Source of the DNA: Paenibacillus sp. FSL R5-0912
GTDB lineage: Bacteria; Bacillota; Bacilli; Paenibacillales; Paenibacillaceae
DNA: 64,000 nucleotides
Direction: 5' to 3'
Assembly (NCBI RefSeq): GCF_000758605.1
Contig: NZ_CP009282.1
Span: 1,550,001 to 1,614,000, forward strand
Positions 35,395 through 44,161 of this stretch are shown here, one piece after another; position 1 is the stretch's first letter, and each line of letters starts with the position of its first letter. A program made the translations under genes and the position numbers. The notes under the pieces were generated by a model, which saw only the letters and a list, made by a program, of their open reading frames with translations, was not told the DNA's origin and did not search any database.

Positions 35395-35934
35395 CTAGAA
35401 CGTGTACTGCAGCACCAGCCCGCCATAGGCAAAAGCAGCGAGAATAACCAGCGCGGGGTGGAGTTTTAAGTGCTTCAGGGCCCAGAAGGCTATTGCGGCA
35501 ATGATCAGGGTCTGCCAGATGCCAATGGAATCTGCCGGGCCTTTGGCCATTTTAAAGGTAAGCACAACCATCATAATGGCGATAACCGGCTGGACAAGCA
35601 GCGTCATGCCTTTGACAACAGGCGACTGCTTGTATTTCTGCATCACGTTCAGCAGGATGATCAGCGCAGCAGCGGAAGGGACAATTGTCGCCAGCAGAGC
35701 AGCGGCCAGTCCGGGCCAGCCATAGACATCGTAGCCTACATAAGCAGCGATTTTGGTGGCAATCGGTCCGGGGAGCGCATTGCCGAGCGCCAGCATATTG
35801 GAGAATTCTTCATCGGTCAGCCAGCCGTAATGCGGCACAATCTCTTCGTACATTAGCGGAATGGAGGAGGGGCCGCCGCCGTAGCCGAGCACGTTGGCCA
35901 TGAAAAAACCATAGATCAGCTTGAGCCATTCCAT
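35395..35934 (-). CDS. Chromate transporter, short-chain subunit (second of pair)
   Basis: Half-size CHR-family membrane protein, 179 residues with five or six hydrophobic segments. Conserved motifs GYGGGPSSIPLM and NALPGPIATKIAAYVGY are present. Short-chain ChrA proteins work in pairs of opposite topology to export chromate by proton antiport. The start codon follows directly on the stop of the preceding partner (TAAATG), behind a G-rich ribosome site, so the two are translated together. The true substrate may be another oxyanion. Confidence 0.88.
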   Translation of the reverse strand: MEWLKLIYGFFMANVLGYGGGPSSIPLMYEEIVPHYGWLTDEEFSNMLALGNALPGPIATKIAAYVGYDVYGWPGLAAALLATIVPSAAALIILLNVMQKYKQSPVVKGMTLLVQPVIAIMMVVLTFKMAKGPADSIGIWQTLIIAAIAFWALKHLKLHPALVILAAFAYGGLVLQYTF

Positions 35935-36528
35935 TTAGGCGGTCCCCCCTTTGTTCTGTTTCGCGAGTATCCGGTAATGGACTGTTCCATAACCGAGGTA
36001 TAGCACGATGACTATGGCCGGATGCAGATGCAGCACTTCAAGCAGCACCAGAGCGAGCAGCAGGAAGCCGGTCCCGATCATTACACCAAGGCCTTTAAAA
36101 GCCTTCCGGGCAAATTCATAAGCCATCATTCCCAGCATAACCGCAATCACAGGGGAAACCGCAGCGATCATTCCGGCTACAACCTTGGAACCGCTTAAGT
36201 AATTTACGGCAGATAACAACGCGATCATCGCAATTCCGCTGGGGAAGATATGTGCCAGTACGGAGAGAGTGGCTCCCCGGACGCCTTTTAGCTTATAGCC
36301 GAGGTAAGCGGCCATTTTGGTAGCGATCGGACCCGGCAGCGCATTGGCAATGGCAAGTGTCTCGCCGAACTCCTCATCGCTCAGCCAGCCATAGCGGGTT
36401 ACGGCATCATGCCGGATCAGCGGGATGACGGACGGTCCGCCGCCATAGCCGAGGATGCCTGTTCTGGACATAGCCATAGCCATCTGGATGTATTCGTTAC
36501 CGGTGGTTTTCATTAGGATAGGCCCCAT
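35935..36528 (-). CDS. Chromate transporter, short-chain subunit (first of pair)
   Basis: Partner of the downstream CHR protein, 197 residues, about six membrane segments, with GYGGGPSVIPLI and NALPGPIATKMAAYLGY. The start at 36528 (MGPILMKTTG) has no clear ribosome site; ATG 36513 (MKTTGNEYIQ) is an alternative. It is the first gene of a two-gene operon with no visible regulator such as ChrB or ChrI. Confidence 0.86.
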   Translation of the reverse strand: MGPILMKTTGNEYIQMAMAMSRTGILGYGGGPSVIPLIRHDAVTRYGWLSDEEFGETLAIANALPGPIATKMAAYLGYKLKGVRGATLSVLAHIFPSGIAMIALLSAVNYLSGSKVVAGMIAAVSPVIAVMLGMMAYEFARKAFKGLGVMIGTGFLLLALVLLEVLHLHPAIVIVLYLGYGTVHYRILAKQNKGGTA

Positions 36529-36750
36529 TTCATAAGTGGATTCCGCAGCGCGGAATGGTGCTTGGCCGCTTGATCAGCTTATTCTATACAATTCATATGC
36601 CCGGTTCTATATTACAGGCCCTTGTAGACGTAAAGTTTGTGCATGGCTCACAAAAATAACAGCGTGAATTTACGGTTTCCCGGAACCGATTGACAAAGGT
36701 TTCGGGCGTACTGTTAAATGACACTAACTTGAACGACACCGGAATGGGAG

Positions 36751-38337
36751 ATGGTCAGCTTGACGAGAGGACCTGTAATCGGCACGAAAACGATGGTGGT
36801 CAGTCCCCATTATCTGGCATCCGCTGCAGGAGCACGGATGCTGGAAAAAGGCGGCAACGCCTATGATGCGGCGGTTGCAGTCAGCGCCGCGCTGGCTGTA
36901 GTCTATCCGCATATGACCGGGCTCGGCGGCGACGCCTTCTGGCTGGCCTACAGCGCCGGTGAAGGGCGCGTCCGGGCCTACAACGGCAGCGGACGATCCG
37001 GCTACGCCGTCCGCAGGGACTGTTACGCGGGGGAGAGGGCCATCCCGCAGCGGGGTGTGCGCAGCGCCATTACGGTACCGGGAATGGCGGACAGCTGGGA
37101 GGCCGTCCAGCGTGAGTATGGACGGCTGACTCTGGCTGAGGTGCTGGAGCCGGCAATCGGCTACTGCGCCGATGGATTTCCGCTGTCACCGGACCAGCAT
37201 GGTGGCAGCGTTCTGGCCGGAGCCGCGCTGTCTCCTGAGGCAGCGGCGGTCTATCTTCCCGGCGGCCGGATTCCGGCGGCGGGCGGGAGGTTTGTGCAGC
37301 GGCAGCTGGCCGGGACGCTGCGGGCCTTGGCCGCCGGAGGCCGGGATGCTTTTTATAAGGGAAAGATCGCGGAGGAGATAAGTGAGTATATGCAGGCGTC
37401 GGGCGGATATCTCACCCGGGATGATTTCGCCGATCACCGGGGGAACTGGGAAGAGCCGCTGCCCACGGACTACCACGGGCACAAGGTCTATCAGGTTCCG
37501 CCCAACTCGCAGGGCTTCACAGCACTTATGGCACTCAATATACTGGAACGTTATAACTTTGCCGACATCGGGCATGGCTCGTATGAGTATTATCATCTGC
37601 TGGCGGAGGCGCTGAAGCTGAGCTTCCGCGACCGTGACCGGGTGCTGACCGACCCGGCCTTCAGCAGAATTCCGCTGGATCAGCTGCTGGATAAGCAGTA
37701 TGCAGCGCAGCTGGCGGCATCCATCTCCCCGCGGCAGGCGTTGGCTATCGGCAGTGAGCCGGTCGGTCGGGATACGGCCTATGCTGCGGTCGTGGACGGG
37801 GAAGGCAACGCGGTTTCGTTCATCCAGAGCCTGTATTTCGAATTCGGCTCCGGGGTTGTGGCCGGAGATACGGGGATTCTGCTGCAGAACAGAGGCTCAT
37901 TCTTCTCGCTTGATCCAGGTCATATTAATACGCTGGAGCCGCATAAGCGCACGTTCCATACACTGATGCCGGCGATGGCCTGCCGGGACGGCAAGCCCGC
38001 CTATCTGTATGGCACGCAGGGCGGCGAAGGTCAGCCGCAGACGCAGACCCTGCTGCTGACCCGGATGCTTCATTACGGCATGAACCCGCAGACGGCAGTG
38101 AATGAACCCCGCTTCGTCTGGGGCAGAACCTGGGGAGAGCCTACCCAGGAGCTGAAGATAGAGAGCCGGGTGGCAGCAGGCGTGCAGGCCGAATTGGCAG
38201 AAGCGGGGCATCTGGTCCGTGCGGTCGGGAGCTATGATGGCGTTATGGGCCATGCCCACGCCATCTCGATTGACGGCAACGGATACCGCAGCGGCGGTAC
38301 GGACCCGCGTTGTGACGGTGCAGCCATCGGCTGGTAG
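36751..38337 (+). CDS. Gamma-glutamyltransferase-fold Ntn hydrolase, candidate oxamate amidohydrolase
   Basis: A self-cleaving Ntn hydrolase of 528 residues without a signal peptide. The large-subunit hallmark GNAYDAAVAVSAALAVVYPHMTGLGGDAFWL and the small-subunit start are visible; T342 in GRDTAYAAVVDGEGNAVSF is the expected autocatalytic Thr. The DTxY context and FGSGVV match the cytosolic YwrD/HpxW branch rather than secreted glutathione-cleaving GGT. HpxW of Klebsiella is an oxamate amidohydrolase of nearly the same size in ureide breakdown. Here the gene is followed by an amidase and then the purine cluster whose PucG makes oxalurate, which supports that role by inference. TTG 36760 is an alternative start. 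Confidence 0.8.
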   Translation: MVSLTRGPVIGTKTMVVSPHYLASAAGARMLEKGGNAYDAAVAVSAALAVVYPHMTGLGGDAFWLAYSAGEGRVRAYNGSGRSGYAVRRDCYAGERAIPQRGVRSAITVPGMADSWEAVQREYGRLTLAEVLEPAIGYCADGFPLSPDQHGGSVLAGAALSPEAAAVYLPGGRIPAAGGRFVQRQLAGTLRALAAGGRDAFYKGKIAEEISEYMQASGGYLTRDDFADHRGNWEEPLPTDYHGHKVYQVPPNSQGFTALMALNILERYNFADIGHGSYEYYHLLAEALKLSFRDRDRVLTDPAFSRIPLDQLLDKQYAAQLAASISPRQALAIGSEPVGRDTAYAAVVDGEGNAVSFIQSLYFEFGSGVVAGDTGILLQNRGSFFSLDPGHINTLEPHKRTFHTLMPAMACRDGKPAYLYGTQGGEGQPQTQTLLLTRMLHYGMNPQTAVNEPRFVWGRTWGEPTQELKIESRVAAGVQAELAEAGHLVRAVGSYDGVMGHAHAISIDGNGYRSGGTDPRCDGAAIGW

Positions 38338-38403
38338 CGGATTAACGGTAGCTGTAAGGATACAGAGGTACCCGGTCCGTCCGGGAAGAAAGGTGGGAAC
38401 AGC

Positions 38404-39735
38404 ATGGCTCTACATAATCATCACGGTGCGTTCAGAGTTCCGGAGCTTGCGGTTCCCGGCAGCGGACACGGAACCCTGATGGGCTTAAGCTTCACGGTTA
38501 AAGATGTATTCGCGGTGGCCGGACACCGTTCTTCCGCCGGCAACCCGGACTGGCTGCGCACCCATGAACCGGCGGCTGCCCATGCTCCGGCTGTGAGCAG
38601 ACTGCTGCAAGCCGGAGCTGCGCTGCGCGGGGCGGCCCATACGGATGAGCTGATGTACAGCCTGGGCGGGGAGAATTATCATTATGGTACCCCGGTGAAT
38701 CCGCATGGGGAGGGCCGGATTCCCGGCGGCTCGTCCAGCGGCCCCGTGGTGGCGGTGGCCTCCGGCAGTGTGGATTTCGCCTTAGGCACAGATACCGGAG
38801 GCTCTGTCCGTGTCCCTTCTGCCTATTGCGGTGTATACGGCTTTCGTCCAACGCATGGAGCGGTTGATATAGAGGGTGTAATCCCGCTGGCCCCGGGGTT
38901 TGATACGGTAGGCTGGATTGCAGGCAGCGCGGAGCTGCTGCTGAAGGCAGGTGAGGTGCTCTTGGGACAGCCCGTGAGGGTGACGGATCAGCCAGGTGAG
39001 ATCCAAAAGGACAAGCAAACGGGTGCTCAAACCGGTGCTCAAACCTGTGAGCCAGCCGATATGAGGAACGGTAGGCAAACCAAGCCGCACAACATTAAGC
39101 CAAGCGGCAAGCAAACCGGCAAGCAAACCAATACGCACAGGCTGTCCCGGATGTTCATCCCGCCGGAATGCTGGTCATTAGCCGGTCAGGAGTGCGGCGG
39201 CTATCTGAAGCTGGGGCTGAATAGGCTTCAGACAGGTTCCGCATTGCAGACTGCCGTGATGGAGATTGCCCCGGAAGGCTTGAAGACATGGATGGATGTC
39301 TTCCGTGAACTTCAGGGCGCCGAGATATGGGCAACGCATGGCGCGTGGATTGAGCGGGAGCGGCCGGTCTTCGGACCGGATATTGCCGCCCGGTTCACTT
39401 GGGCGGCGGGGCTGGCCGGAGCGGACCACAGCGGGGCCCGCTCCTTGCAGAGGGGGTTCGCGGAGCGGCTGCGGGGGCTGCTCGGGAATGACGGCTGCCT
39501 CGTCATTCCGACCGTGCCCGGCCCGGCGCCGCTGCGCGGCGGAGATCCCGCGCAGCTGGAGCTGAACCGCAGCGGCGCCATGATGCTAAGCTGCATTGCC
39601 GGACTGGCCGGGCTGCCGCAGGTTACGCTGCCGGTGGCAGGACCCGGCGGCCTGCCGCTTGGACTGTCCGTTATCGGCGGGTATGGGCAGGATCTGGAAC
39701 TCCTGTCATGGGTGCAGGAGGTATGGAAGCAGTGA
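38404..39735 (+). CDS. Amidase-signature hydrolase, candidate oxalurate amidohydrolase (HpxY-like)
   Basis: Amidase-signature enzyme of 443 residues. The Ser-cisSer-Lys triad is complete: K33 (FTVKDVF), S111/S112 (PGGSSSGP) and nucleophile S134 (GTDTGGSVRVPSA). A low-complexity insert rich in KQTG/AQTG units occupies residues ~200-245, after GEVLLGQPVRV and before RLSRMFIPPE; it is absent from ordinary amidases. The gene lies 66 bases after the GGT-fold gene and probably shares its transcript. In Klebsiella the HpxW/HpxY pair converts oxalurate to oxamate and then to oxalate, so the same role is proposed. No GatC-like HpxX partner was found. SD AAGGTGGGAAC precedes the ATG. Confidence 0.82.
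   Translation: MALHNHHGAFRVPELAVPGSGHGTLMGLSFTVKDVFAVAGHRSSAGNPDWLRTHEPAAAHAPAVSRLLQAGAALRGAAHTDELMYSLGGENYHYGTPVNPHGEGRIPGGSSSGPVVAVASGSVDFALGTDTGGSVRVPSAYCGVYGFRPTHGAVDIEGVIPLAPGFDTVGWIAGSAELLLKAGEVLLGQPVRVTDQPGEIQKDKQTGAQTGAQTCEPADMRNGRQTKPHNIKPSGKQTGKQTNTHRLSRMFIPPECWSLAGQECGGYLKLGLNRLQTGSALQTAVMEIAPEGLKTWMDVFRELQGAEIWATHGAWIERERPVFGPDIAARFTWAAGLAGADHSGARSLQRGFAERLRGLLGNDGCLVIPTVPGPAPLRGGDPAQLELNRSGAMMLSCIAGLAGLPQVTLPVAGPGGLPLGLSVIGGYGQDLELLSWVQEVWKQ
39010..39133 (+). repeat. CAAAC-rich degenerate repeat inside the amidase gene
   Basis: Recurring (A/G)(A/C)GCAAAC(C/G)GG(C/T)-like units at 12-15-base intervals (near 39006, 39018, 39030, 39075, 39111, 39123). They code for K/AQTG-type hydrophilic residues in frame, so the insertion lengthens a surface loop without breaking the enzyme. 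Confidence 0.6.
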
Positions 39736-40424
39736 TACGCTGAGTACTGGGAAGCGAGTAAGAGAGGAATAAGAAGAGTGTGCTGACCATGTGGACGATA
39801 CTTAAGCAAACGGGCAGCCGCAGAGTGAACCGGACTCAGAAGACCCTATTTTGCCCGAAAACCCATTATTCTGCCGGTTGCGGACTCAGGGGCCGTTATA
39901 CTCTGAATTGGAGCTCAAAATGAGGAGAAAGTGGTTACTTAAGGGCATCTGTGTCCGCATAACCTGTGAAATGCTGTAATCCGTCCCGATAAAGGCTCTC
40001 CAGTCCGTAACGCTTCACGGCTATCGGTTTTAGACCCTTTAGCTAATTGGCCAAACCGGTGTTAGCCGCCGGATCATCCTGGAGGCAGCGCCAGCGGCTG
40101 CGTACAGCCCAAACATAAGCCATATTAAGTAGCACTACGCACAGAGCAAGCTCTAGTTCTCCCTGACGGAGAATCAGGGCTTTTTTCATATTGAACACCC
40201 TATCAAAATCTTTACTGAGGCCTTACAGATGGCCATTCACCGATAATTTGGTTTTTTACCAGCAACCCAATCGTTAAAATTCTGTGACTTACGTAATATT
40301 ACCTGACATAACGGGTTTATATTTTCACTTCCCTCTTTCCATGAAGGGTCATTTTATCTATAATGTTACATAAAGTAACATAAAGATGAATTAAAAAAGA
40401 TGAACCTATAGAAGGAGGGATGGC
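39736..40424. other. Intergenic region with degenerate 50-bp repeat and terminator
   Basis: No convincing gene in 689 bases. Two units with a common head (CGGACTCAG at 39831 and 39881, exactly 50 bases apart) resemble dispersed intergenic elements of Paenibacillus genomes. A 48-codon minus-strand ORF (40043-40189) lacks a ribosome site. The right part up to 40400 is AT-rich and likely holds the pucR promoter. Confidence 0.5.
40155..40187 (+). terminator. Probable terminator in the amidase-pucR gap
   Basis: CCCTGA, CGGAGAA loop, TCAGGG then CTTTTTT; an alternative pairing AGTTCTCC/GGAGAAT exists. Confidence 0.65.
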
Positions 40425-41999
40425 ATGCATCTTACGGTTGAAGAAGCGTTGTCCATTTATCCTTTATCTGAAGCTAAACTCATTGCAGGTTCCAAGGGGA
40501 AACACAGGATTGTCAAATCCATCAACGTGATGGATGCCCCGGATATCTCGGATTGGATCAAAGAAGGGGAAATGCTGCTGACTACCGCCTATCTGATCAA
40601 AGACAGTCTCGAGGATGCCTCGGCACTGCTGCAGACGCTGAACCGCCGCGGATCGGCGGGTCTTGGCATCAAGCTGGGCCGTTTCTGGGATGCGGTGCCG
40701 GAGAAGCTGATTGCCGAAGCGGAAACGCTGAATTTCCCGCTGATTGAGCTGCCGTTCCAGTTCACCTTCTCCGATCAGATGAACGGCTTGTTCCGCGCCG
40801 AACTCTCGCGCAGCACAAGTGTGCTGCAGGGCATTATGGAGAAGCAGCGCAAGCTTATGCGCTTCGCCCTGCGTTCCGGGCGCAGCCGTCCGCTGCTCGA
40901 ATCGGTCTCTGAGGTTATCGGCTATCCGCTGGCGGTGATCAGCGTCCGGGGTGCAGCGGTCTTCAATAACTCCGGTTATTCCGACAGCCAGCTGCTGGAG
41001 GGCTGGCCCTGGCAGAACCGGAATCAGCGCTTCCGCATCAGCGAATGCTCGGGATACCGTATTCCTCTGATGCAAGGCGAGAAATGCTCGGGTTATCTTC
41101 TGTACTGCAGGATTGATCCATTGCTGCTGCCGGTCGAGGAAAGCTTGTTTATCCAGGGTGCTGAACTTATTTCATATCATATCCATACCGGGTTTGAGGA
41201 TTATTTCGAGCATCCCGAGCACCGGGAATTCAGCGGGCTGCTGCGGCGTTGTCTGAACGGCGGGCTGTCGTGTGCCGAGCTGTCCCAGGCGGCGCTTAAG
41301 CTGGATGTATTGCTGCTGCAAGCCCCGTTCCAGTTTCTGCTTACCGATGTGGCTGCTGCCGGAGAAGCAAGGCAGGCGGAGCTGCTGCGGCTGAAGGAGG
41401 AGTATCTGGAGCATCCGGTGCTGCATGGGCTGCAGGCGGTTCATTTGATAATGGAAGAGGGATTGCTCTCCCTCTATCCGGCAGGACCGCTAGCTCCGGA
41501 GCAGTTCCGGGAGCTGATTAATGAATGTTTTCACAATCTGAAGTTTGATAAAGGCTATTATCCGCGGGCTGCCGTCAGCGGGGTGAAGGTGAAGCCGGAA
41601 GGGCTGAAGGAAGCTTTTGCCGAGATTAAGGAATGTATGGGGATGGTCCAGCAATGGGGGGCACATGGAAATGTGGTGCATTACCGGCAGCTTGAGCTCC
41701 ATCTGTTGCTGAACCAGATCCCGGCGGAGACGATGGAGAGATACTGCAGCGGCAGTCTGCGCGGTCTGCTCAGCCGTGAACCGGAATACGTCAAGGAAAT
41801 GCTCCATACGCTGGAGGTCTATCTGGATAATGACGGCCATGTGAATGAAACTGCGAAGAAGCTGTTTATTCACCGCAATACCGCCACTTACCGCATTGAG
41901 AAGCTTAGTGAGCTGCTCGATGTCGATTTCAAAAAAATCAATGATCTCATGAGGCTGAAGCTGGTATTCCTGTTCCGCAGAATGCTGGAACGTGAATAG
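40425..41999 (+). CDS. pucR: PucR-family purine catabolism regulator
   Basis: Transcriptional regulator of 524 residues. Residues 1-125 form the PucR N-terminal domain (LTVEEALSIYPLSEAKLIAG, NVMDAPDISDWIKEGEMLLTT), and the last 60 the PucR-type helix-turn-helix (LEVYLDNDGHVNETAKKLFIHRNTATYRIEKLSELL), with a GGDEF-like linker between. In Bacillus subtilis PucR activates allantoin-degrading genes when allantoin or related ureides are present; the same control is inferred for the cluster that follows. ATG 40425 follows GAAGGAGGG. It is probably co-transcribed with the MobA-like gene 43 bases on. Confidence 0.92.
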   Translation: MHLTVEEALSIYPLSEAKLIAGSKGKHRIVKSINVMDAPDISDWIKEGEMLLTTAYLIKDSLEDASALLQTLNRRGSAGLGIKLGRFWDAVPEKLIAEAETLNFPLIELPFQFTFSDQMNGLFRAELSRSTSVLQGIMEKQRKLMRFALRSGRSRPLLESVSEVIGYPLAVISVRGAAVFNNSGYSDSQLLEGWPWQNRNQRFRISECSGYRIPLMQGEKCSGYLLYCRIDPLLLPVEESLFIQGAELISYHIHTGFEDYFEHPEHREFSGLLRRCLNGGLSCAELSQAALKLDVLLLQAPFQFLLTDVAAAGEARQAELLRLKEEYLEHPVLHGLQAVHLIMEEGLLSLYPAGPLAPEQFRELINECFHNLKFDKGYYPRAAVSGVKVKPEGLKEAFAEIKECMGMVQQWGAHGNVVHYRQLELHLLLNQIPAETMERYCSGSLRGLLSREPEYVKEMLHTLEVYLDNDGHVNETAKKLFIHRNTATYRIEKLSELLDVDFKKINDLMRLKLVFLFRRMLERE

Positions 42000-42042
42000 C
42001 TGTAGTATGCCTCTGCAAATTAACGGAAGGAGTGGAGTGCAC

Positions 42043-42663
42043 ATGAGAGTAGCCGGAATCTATCTGGCGGCAAGCCGGAGCAAGGAAGCAGCAACCGGAA
42101 GTGGTTCTCTGAAGCAGCCGGGTGGGATGTCGGCGGGAGCAGCCACGCTAAGTGAGCTGGAGAGATGCGGGCTTGACCCGCTGATTGTGGTGGTCCGGGC
42201 AGATGATCCTCTGAAATGGATGCCTCCCGCCAGTTCCCGGAGCAGCAGGCGCACGGAGACCTGCCTGACGGCTCATTTAGGGCTGTCCTTCTCTCTCCGG
42301 TGCGGATTGAATGCCATATCATCTCTACAGCCTGATGCCGTTGTCATCGCTCTGGCGGATCAGCCGTTTATTCCTGCAGCGCTGGTGAACCGGCTGACGG
42401 ATGCCTTTGAGCGGAATCCCGGTCTCGACTATGTGGCAAGCATAACTGAAGGCATGGTGAATCCCCCTGTGTTGTTCGCGAAATCTGTGTTTCCGGAGCT
42501 TCAGGCACTGGACAGTGATAGGGGGTTATCGGCTGTTTTTCATTCTCCAGGCTATAAGGGAATGATGCTGCAGAGTGATTCCGGCCGGGATTTCATGGAT
42601 GCGGAGCTGCCGGTCAGCTTTGGGGAGATTCGCAGGGAATGGAGTGCGCCAAGGGACATCTGA
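42043..42663 (+). CDS. MobA/PucB-like nucleotidyltransferase with degenerate N-terminal motif
   Basis: A 206-residue protein of the MobA-like NTP-transferase fold, the group that makes molybdopterin cytosine dinucleotide for xanthine dehydrogenase (PucB, MocA). The middle and C-terminal parts fit the family: GLSFSLRCGLNAI, DAVVIALADQPFIPAALV, NPPVLFAKSVFPEL, LDSDRGLSAV. The N-terminal nucleotide loop, normally LAAGxSxRMGxxK, reads LAASRSKEAATGSGSLKQ, with the key Gly and Arg-Met-Gly lost, so activity is uncertain. ATG 42043 has GGAAGGAG 11 bases upstream. Its place behind pucR supports the molybdoenzyme-cofactor role, though no xdh gene is in the window. Confidence 0.75.
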   Translation: MRVAGIYLAASRSKEAATGSGSLKQPGGMSAGAATLSELERCGLDPLIVVVRADDPLKWMPPASSRSSRRTETCLTAHLGLSFSLRCGLNAISSLQPDAVVIALADQPFIPAALVNRLTDAFERNPGLDYVASITEGMVNPPVLFAKSVFPELQALDSDRGLSAVFHSPGYKGMMLQSDSGRDFMDAELPVSFGEIRREWSAPRDI

Positions 42664-42669
42664 CAGAGA

Positions 42670-42764
42670 AATTGCTATTTTCCAAAATTATGTTAGGGAA
42701 TATCACATATTTTAAGCATAATTCAAGGTACTCTAGTGCACAAAACACAAAAACGATAGCAATT
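42670..42764. promoter_or_regulatory. Long-range 9-bp inverted repeat in the BMP-gene promoter region
   Basis: AATTGCTAT (42670-42678) and ATAGCAATT (42756-42764) are perfect complements 77 bases apart, upstream of the candidate promoter. They could be paired operator half-sites. Confidence 0.35.
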
Positions 42765-42797
42765 CTTATAAAATGACACAAAGCTATGTTATATAAA

Positions 42798-42826
42798 TTT
42801 ACGTAACTGCCGTGTCTCAGTATAGT
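42798..42826 (+). promoter_or_regulatory. Candidate promoter of the purine ABC transporter operon
   Basis: TTTACG (42798-42803), 17-base spacer, TATAGT (42821-42826). A perfect palindrome AATGGCTAGAGCCATT (42838-42853) lies in the 5' untranslated region and may be an operator. Confidence 0.5.
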
Positions 42827-42881
42827 AGAGATACATTAATGGCTAGAGCCATTAGAAGAGATATCCTGGAGGAGGAGAATT

Positions 42882-44054
42882 ATGAAAAGAAGGGGTCAGG
42901 GATTTAAATTCAGCCTGGTAACCATGTTCCTGTTAGCGGTGGTTCTGACGGGGTGCGGCAACAACAATACGGTATCGAACACGAACGCGGCGGCCACTGA
43001 GGCGCCTGCGGCAACGAATGCAGCAGCCACCGAGGCAGCAGCAACAGCAGAGCCGGCAGCAGAGAAGCCGACGGTTGCTTTTGTCTACATCGGGCCTCCG
43101 GGTGACGGCGGGTATACGTATCAGCATGATCAAGGCCGTCTGTACATGGAGAAGGAACTGGGCATTAAAGCGGATTTCGTGGAAAATGTACCGGAAAGCG
43201 CCGATGCGGAACGCATCATTACAGAACTCGCCCAGAATCATGACATTGTCTTCACCACAAGCTTCGGATATATGGATTTCACCTTGAACGTAGCCGGCAA
43301 ATTCCCTAATGTGAAGTTCCTTCATGCCTCCGGTTACAAAACAGCCGATAACATGGGGACTTATTTCGGCAAAAACTATCAGGCAAGTTATCTGTCCGGT
43401 ATCGCGGCAGGCAAAATGACGACGAAGAATCATCTTGGTTATGTTGGAGCCTTCCCGATCAGCGAAGTTATTTATAACCTAAATGCTTTTACCCTGGGAG
43501 CACAAAGTGTAAACCCTGATGTCAAAGTGGATGTAGTATGGACCAACACCTGGTATGACCCTGCTACTGAACGTCAGGCGGCAATCAGCCTGCTGGATAA
43601 AGGTGCAGATGTTCTGCTGGCTTACCAGGATTCACCGGCTACGCTGCAGGCTGCTGCAGAACGCGGAGCTTTTGCCGGAGGAAATGACTCTGACATGAGC
43701 AAATATGCGCCGGACAACTATTTGACCAACCCTGTATGGAACTGGGGCCCTTATTACGTAAAAGCCGTTCAATCCGTTATGGATGGAACCTGGAAGAGCG
43801 AACAATACTCCGGCGATATGGCTGATGGTATGGTTGAGCTTGCGCCGTTCGGCAAGAAGGTTCCGGATGATGTGAAGCAACTGGTGGAAGAAGCCAAAGC
43901 CAAAATCATCAGCGGAGAGCTGGATGTATTCACCGGCCCGATCTCGGACAACCAAGGAAATGTAGTGGTTCAAGACGGCCAAAAGCTGACGCTTGAAGAA
44001 GTGCTTTCCATGAACTGGCTGGTTAAGGGTGTTGAAGGTACCATCCCGCAATAA
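42882..44054 (+). CDS. BMP-family purine/nucleoside-binding lipoprotein
   Basis: Extracellular solute-binding lipoprotein of an ABC importer, 390 residues. A lipobox VLTGC gives the lipidated Cys25, followed by an Ala/Thr/Glu-rich linker. The mature part is of the basic-membrane-protein (BMP/PnrA-like) family: VAFVYIGPPGDGGYTYQHDQG, ERIITELAQNHDIVFTTSFGY, FPNVKFLHASGY, YLSGIAAGKM. Characterised relatives bind purine nucleosides. Placement in a purine catabolic cluster suggests purines, nucleosides or ureides as ligand. ATG 42882 follows GGAGGAGG. First gene of a four-gene transporter operon. Confidence 0.92.
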   Translation: MKRRGQGFKFSLVTMFLLAVVLTGCGNNNTVSNTNAAATEAPAATNAAATEAAATAEPAAEKPTVAFVYIGPPGDGGYTYQHDQGRLYMEKELGIKADFVENVPESADAERIITELAQNHDIVFTTSFGYMDFTLNVAGKFPNVKFLHASGYKTADNMGTYFGKNYQASYLSGIAAGKMTTKNHLGYVGAFPISEVIYNLNAFTLGAQSVNPDVKVDVVWTNTWYDPATERQAAISLLDKGADVLLAYQDSPATLQAAAERGAFAGGNDSDMSKYAPDNYLTNPVWNWGPYYVKAVQSVMDGTWKSEQYSGDMADGMVELAPFGKKVPDDVKQLVEEAKAKIISGELDVFTGPISDNQGNVVVQDGQKLTLEEVLSMNWLVKGVEGTIPQ

Positions 44055-44161
44055 TGGCAGCTTTGAACTGAATACAGCACGGCCTTATGGGTGGGGCGGG
44101 TTCCGTATGTCGGAATCTTCCCCACCCGTACTACAACTATAAAGGAAAGGAGCTTCCCACA

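Noticed and set aside
40043..40189. 48-codon minus-strand ORF beginning MKKALILRQGELELAL
   Set aside because: Looked like a possible transposase C-terminus, but no ribosome site, no upstream coding continuity and no IS ends.
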